Assembly (NCBI GenBank): GCA_910588145.1
Contig: CAJUPO010000026.1
Coordinates: 1-8,691, forward strand
Source of the DNA: an uncultured Oscillospiraceae bacterium
Lineage (GTDB): Bacteria > Bacillota > Clostridia > Oscillospirales > Ruminococcaceae
Direction of reading: 5' to 3'
Length of the DNA stretch: 8,691 bases
Shown: positions 6,847 through 8,691 of the stretch, piece after piece
Layout: each line of letters begins with the position of its first letter
Position numbering within the stretch: the stretch's first letter is position 1
The notes under the pieces: model-generated
Told to the model about the DNA's origin: nothing
Databases searched by the model: none
Seen by the model: the letters and a program-made list of their open reading frames with translations, nothing else
Program-made: the position numbers and the translations under genes

Positions 6847-7647
6847 TTAATCATACAATTTATTATCTGTTATTGTTGTACTTCCATCTGATTTTACATG
6901 ACATGACAAGCGTATTTTTATATTTTTTTTGCTAAAATAATCAGAATAATTATTTACGTTTAATTCTCCAATATTAGGATTATACAATAACATAATTTGA
7001 GTATAACTAATTAAATTATTTTTTTGCATCTGTTTTACAAAAATTGATGCAAAACTTTCTATTTCATTTTCTGTACAAACTTCATTGCTAATAAAAATAA
7101 CACTATTCCCAATAACATTACCCCTAATAGTTTCTTCTGAAATATTAGATAAATCTTTTATTGTTGTTTTAGTAACAGTAGAAAACACTTTTATCTTATC
7201 TGAATTAAAATAATCCTTGATATAATCTGTAACCATTTGCTCATAATAAGGTCTTACCGCAATATTCGGATAATCATCTGTAAATGTTCCGTCGTCTTCA
7301 CGAGTCACTGTTACGGTATCTGTTTTTGCATTTCCTCCCTCCGGAATGGCTGTCATATATTCCTTTTCCAATATCTGCGGTCTTACATAACCTGTGTATT
7401 CAAAGCCTATTCCATACTTTTCCTCAAGATACATTATCATTTCATATATTGCATCTACTGATAACTGCTGGGTTATATTTAGCTCTGAATACTCTGTAGG
7501 CAATCCCTGCTCTGCTAAAAATTCTTTCTGCCATTCGTTTAACCTCGGCTCTTGTTTTACTTTCTCTTTTTTCATTTCACATCCATATCCTCCAATTATT
7601 AATGCCATTAGCTGTAATATTATTATTTTTTTTTTAATTTTATTCAT
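6847..7647 (-). CDS. Probable lipoprotein, candidate immunity protein for the RTX lipase
   Basis: The 266-residue product starts with a lysine-rich stretch and a hydrophobic core (MNKIKKK, then 8-20) and reaches GGYGC, with Cys23 as likely lipidation site. The residues at -3 and -2 (Gly, Tyr) are unusual for a lipobox, so the lipoprotein call is probable, not certain. I do not recognise the mature domain. Residues 34-100 look helical, and 101-170 are nearly identical to the broken paralogue at 8175-8691, whereas 171-266 differ strongly from it. A consensus promoter lies upstream, with GGAGG at 7652-7656. The stop codon is 14 nt from the RTX start, so the two are co-transcribed in lipoprotein-toxin order. 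Lipid-anchored immunity proteins are known partners of lipase toxins (T6SS Tli proteins; staphylococcal TilA with TslA). Immunity is inferred from position, duplication and variability. A chaperone or surface partner of the toxin is an alternative. Codons 5-8 contain an A10 run (7626-7635). Confidence 0.8.
   Translation of the reverse strand: MNKIKKKIIILQLMALIIGGYGCEMKKEKVKQEPRLNEWQKEFLAEQGLPTEYSELNITQQLSVDAIYEMIMYLEEKYGIGFEYTGYVRPQILEKEYMTAIPEGGNAKTDTVTVTREDDGTFTDDYPNIAVRPYYEQMVTDYIKDYFNSDKIKVFSTVTKTTIKDLSNISEETIRGNVIGNSVIFISNEVCTENEIESFASIFVKQMQKNNLISYTQIMLLYNPNIGELNVNNYSDYFSKKNIKIRLSCHVKSDGSTTITDNKLYD
7142..7349. repeat. Direct repeat within lipoprotein genes, copy A
   Basis: This stretch, encoding about residues 100-169 of the intact lipoprotein, matches 8467-8691. 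I count five mismatches over about 208 aligned bases plus a 17-bp insertion in the other copy. Similarity falls sharply on the 3' side of the gene (below 7142). On the other side the second copy runs out of the window, so the full repeat is longer. Confidence 0.95.
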
Positions 7648-7688
7648 AAAACCTCCAGTACCTTTTAGTAAATATATTTTTTATTAAA

Positions 7689-7717
7689 ATTATACACCAA
7701 ATTAACTTCTTTGTCAA
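7689..7717 (-). promoter_or_regulatory. Consensus sigma-70/sigma-A-type promoter of the lipoprotein-RTX-T1SS operon
   Basis: On the minus strand there is a perfect -35 TTGACA (7717-7712), a 17-nt spacer and a perfect -10 TATAAT (7694-7689). The predicted start of transcription is near 7682, giving a leader of about 35 nt with a GGAGG site before the ATG at 7647. The promoter sits downstream of the terminator at 7777-7825, so the operon does not depend on read-through from the broken module. No operator is obvious. AATATT repeated at 7738-7743 and 7749-7754 lies about 20 bp upstream but is not convincing in such AT-rich DNA. Confidence 0.88.
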
Positions 7718-7776
7718 TATATACCTATTATTAATTTAATATTTCTACAATATTCTAATAAACTCTTTCTTTAAGT

Positions 7777-7825
7777 AAAAATTAACGGCAATACCTAGCA
7801 GCTAAACTTAGATATTGCCGTTAAT
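7777..7825 (-). terminator. Rho-independent terminator overlapping the stop codon of the truncated RTX gene
   Basis: Perfect 13-bp arms ATTAACGGCAATA (7781-7793) and TATTGCCGTTAAT (7813-7825) enclose a 19-nt loop. On the minus strand the stem is followed by TTTT (7780-7777), adding to the U's at the stem base. The stop codon of the truncated gene (7821-7823) is inside the stem. The plus-strand side is also T-rich (ATTTCTTATTTC), so some bidirectional activity is possible. It insulates the decayed module from the operon promoter at 7689-7717. Confidence 0.8.
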
Positions 7826-8165
7826 TTCTTATTTCAACTGTAAAACAAAGAGCTAAGGGTGTTCCTTTATCATTAGTTAATGTTTCTGTTAGAACTAAAT
7901 CTTTAAGATTATCACTATTTTTTAAATATGTAATTATTTGTGCCCATTCCTTACCGCTTGCACATGCTCCATCTATCTCTGTATCTCCTAACGCTTCTAA
8001 ATTTGAAATGGCTGTGGTATCAAAAGCGTTTAAAATATCATTAATTGGCTGGTTTATATAATCACCAACTTTTGGGTATTCATTAATTCCTGCGGCTTTT
8101 GCTACACTTTCACTTAAATAAGTCAAATGCTCCAGCATTAATAATTCTTCATCTGTAATATTCAT
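7821..8165 (-). pseudogene. Truncated RTX lipase gene: N-terminal 109 codons only
   Basis: This 114-codon frame repeats the first 109 residues of the intact RTX protein with one substitution (Ala6 to Glu). It then runs into five unrelated codons (VEIRN) and a stop inside a terminator stem. The break falls just before the hydrolase core: no FKGTT oxyanion region, GHSKG nucleophile, RTX repeat or secretion signal remains. It cannot be exported by the T1SS or hydrolyse lipid. The start keeps an AGGAG site (8173-8177) that overlaps the stop codon of the broken lipoprotein gene, so a short helical peptide could still be made. The near-perfect DNA identity points to a recent duplication or gene conversion. 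The most likely reading is a relic or donor cassette. A working small protein, for example one that binds the immunity protein, is possible but unsupported. Confidence 0.85.
7838..8165. repeat. 328-bp direct repeat, copy B (truncated RTX gene)
   Basis: This is the partner of 6505-6832: same orientation, two mismatches, no indels. Crossing-over between the copies would delete 1333 bp. It would place the upstream lipoprotein variant directly before the full-length RTX gene without damaging the RTX reading frame. Confidence 0.97.
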
Positions 8166-8466
8166 TTTTAACTCCTATCTAATTTTTCGTTCACTAATTT
8201 GTATTTCACCGTTTTTCTCAACATAACACATGTATCGTGCGGCTAAGTGTTCTTTCACATAATAATCTGTAAAATTTGAATGTGTTAGTTCAGACATGTT
8301 TCCATTAAAAAATAGCATGATTATATTTGTACTGGCATATCCATATTCTTTTGACCATTCAGCATATTCAGTTATAAAAGTTTTAAATTCATCTAATGTA
8401 CATATACTGTTTTCTATAAAAATACAATTTACACCATACAAACTGTTTTTCATAGACTTTTCATTT

Positions 8467-8691
8467 ATATTAGATAAATCTTTTATTGTTGTTTTAGTAA
8501 CAGTAGAAAACACTTTTATCTTATCTGAATTAAAATAATCCTTAACATAATCTGTAACCATTTGCTCATAATAAGGTCTTACCGCAATAAAGGTCTTACC
8601 GCAATATTTGGGTAATCATCTGTAAATGTTCCGTCATCTTCACGAGTCACTGTTACGGTATCTGTTTTTGCATTTCCTCCCTCCGGAATGG
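8467..8691. repeat. Direct repeat within lipoprotein genes, copy B (runs off the window)
   Basis: This is the partner of 7142-7349, with five mismatches over the aligned bases and one 17-bp tandem insertion. The offset is 1325 before the insertion and 1342 after it. The repeat is still matching at the last base of the window. Confidence 0.95.
8573..8606. repeat. Perfect 17-bp tandem duplication causing a frameshift
   Basis: AAGGTCTTACCGCAATA occurs twice head to tail (8573-8589 and 8590-8606). The intact gene has a single copy at the equivalent site (7248-7264). Seventeen is not a multiple of three, so the second copy breaks the frame, and loss of one unit would restore it exactly. Confidence 0.97.

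Larger units (their letters stand above)
8175..8691 (-). pseudogene. Frameshifted lipoprotein/immunity paralogue, 5' end beyond the window
   Basis: The visible part starts at a position matching residue 101 of the intact lipoprotein (IPEGGNAKTDT) and reads in that frame to NIAVRP. There the 17-bp tandem duplication (8573-8606) shifts the frame to LLR and a TAA stop at 8579-8581. The rest is open in the proper frame from the duplication down to the TAG at 8175-8177. An ATG at 8561 lies within it but has no Shine-Dalgarno site, so it is unlikely to be a real start. Residues matching 138-169 are nearly identical to the intact protein. The remaining C-terminal part keeps only family-level similarity, for example IIMLFFNGNMSEL against IMLLYNPNIGEL. 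The gene ends 9 nt before the truncated RTX start, the same order and spacing type as in the intact module. The signal peptide and promoter would lie outside the window. Confidence 0.85.

Noticed and set aside
7738..7754. AATATT pair spaced by 5 nt as an operator upstream of the promoter
   Set aside because: Each half is a self-palindrome of A and T in very AT-rich DNA, so it is expected by chance.
6505..8165. Insertion sequence or transposon as the cause of the duplication
   Set aside because: There is no transposase, terminal inverted repeat or target-site duplication around the repeats; the repeats are coding segments in direct orientation.
8175..8561. A complete 128-residue gene starting at the ATG at 8561
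   Set aside because: It corresponds to an internal Met of the intact paralogue, lacks a ribosome-binding site, and the upstream homology continues across a frameshift. It is the 3' part of a broken gene.

Overview
The window holds one compact minus-strand locus built around a type I secretion system (T1SS). Strong AGGAGG/GGAGGT Shine-Dalgarno sites, a consensus sigma-A-type promoter, a low to moderate GC content and a probable lipoprotein suggest a Firmicute, most likely a gut-type clostridium. A diderm Negativicute cannot be excluded. This is inference; there is no rRNA or other taxonomic marker.

In transcription order (right to left), 8691-8175 is the 3' part of a lipoprotein-like gene broken by a 17-bp tandem duplication. 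It is followed after 9 nt by 8165-7821, the first 109 codons of an RTX toxin gene, cut off before the catalytic core and closed by a terminator (7777-7825). A new transcription unit then starts at a perfect TTGACA-17-TATAAT promoter (7689-7717). It contains an intact probable lipoprotein (7647-6847), a 1081-residue RTX protein with an N-terminal alpha/beta-hydrolase (lipase-like) domain (6832-3587), a hairpin of attenuator type (3546-3580), a T1SS ABC exporter with a degenerate C39-like domain (3525-1396), and a HlyD-family adaptor (1403-162). A terminator at 125-154 closes the operon. The left 161 bases hold that terminator, a second hairpin (1-55) and perhaps a decayed coding remnant.

Working model (inference): the exporter and adaptor secrete the calcium-dependent RTX lipase through its C-terminal signal, and the lipoprotein encoded directly upstream is a candidate membrane-anchored immunity protein. 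The right-hand module is a decayed second copy. Its flanking segments are nearly identical to those of the intact module (5 mismatches plus the 17-bp insertion over about 208 aligned bases; 2 mismatches over 328 bases). Between them, the segment encoding the C-terminal half of the lipoprotein has diverged strongly. That is the layout expected of a recombining or shuffled toxin-immunity cassette. The most AT-rich DNA covers the same part of the intact module (lipoprotein C-terminus plus lipase domain), whereas the RTX repeats and transporter genes are richer in GC, which suggests mosaic assembly. No acyltransferase (HlyC type), outer-membrane TolC partner or mobility gene is visible.
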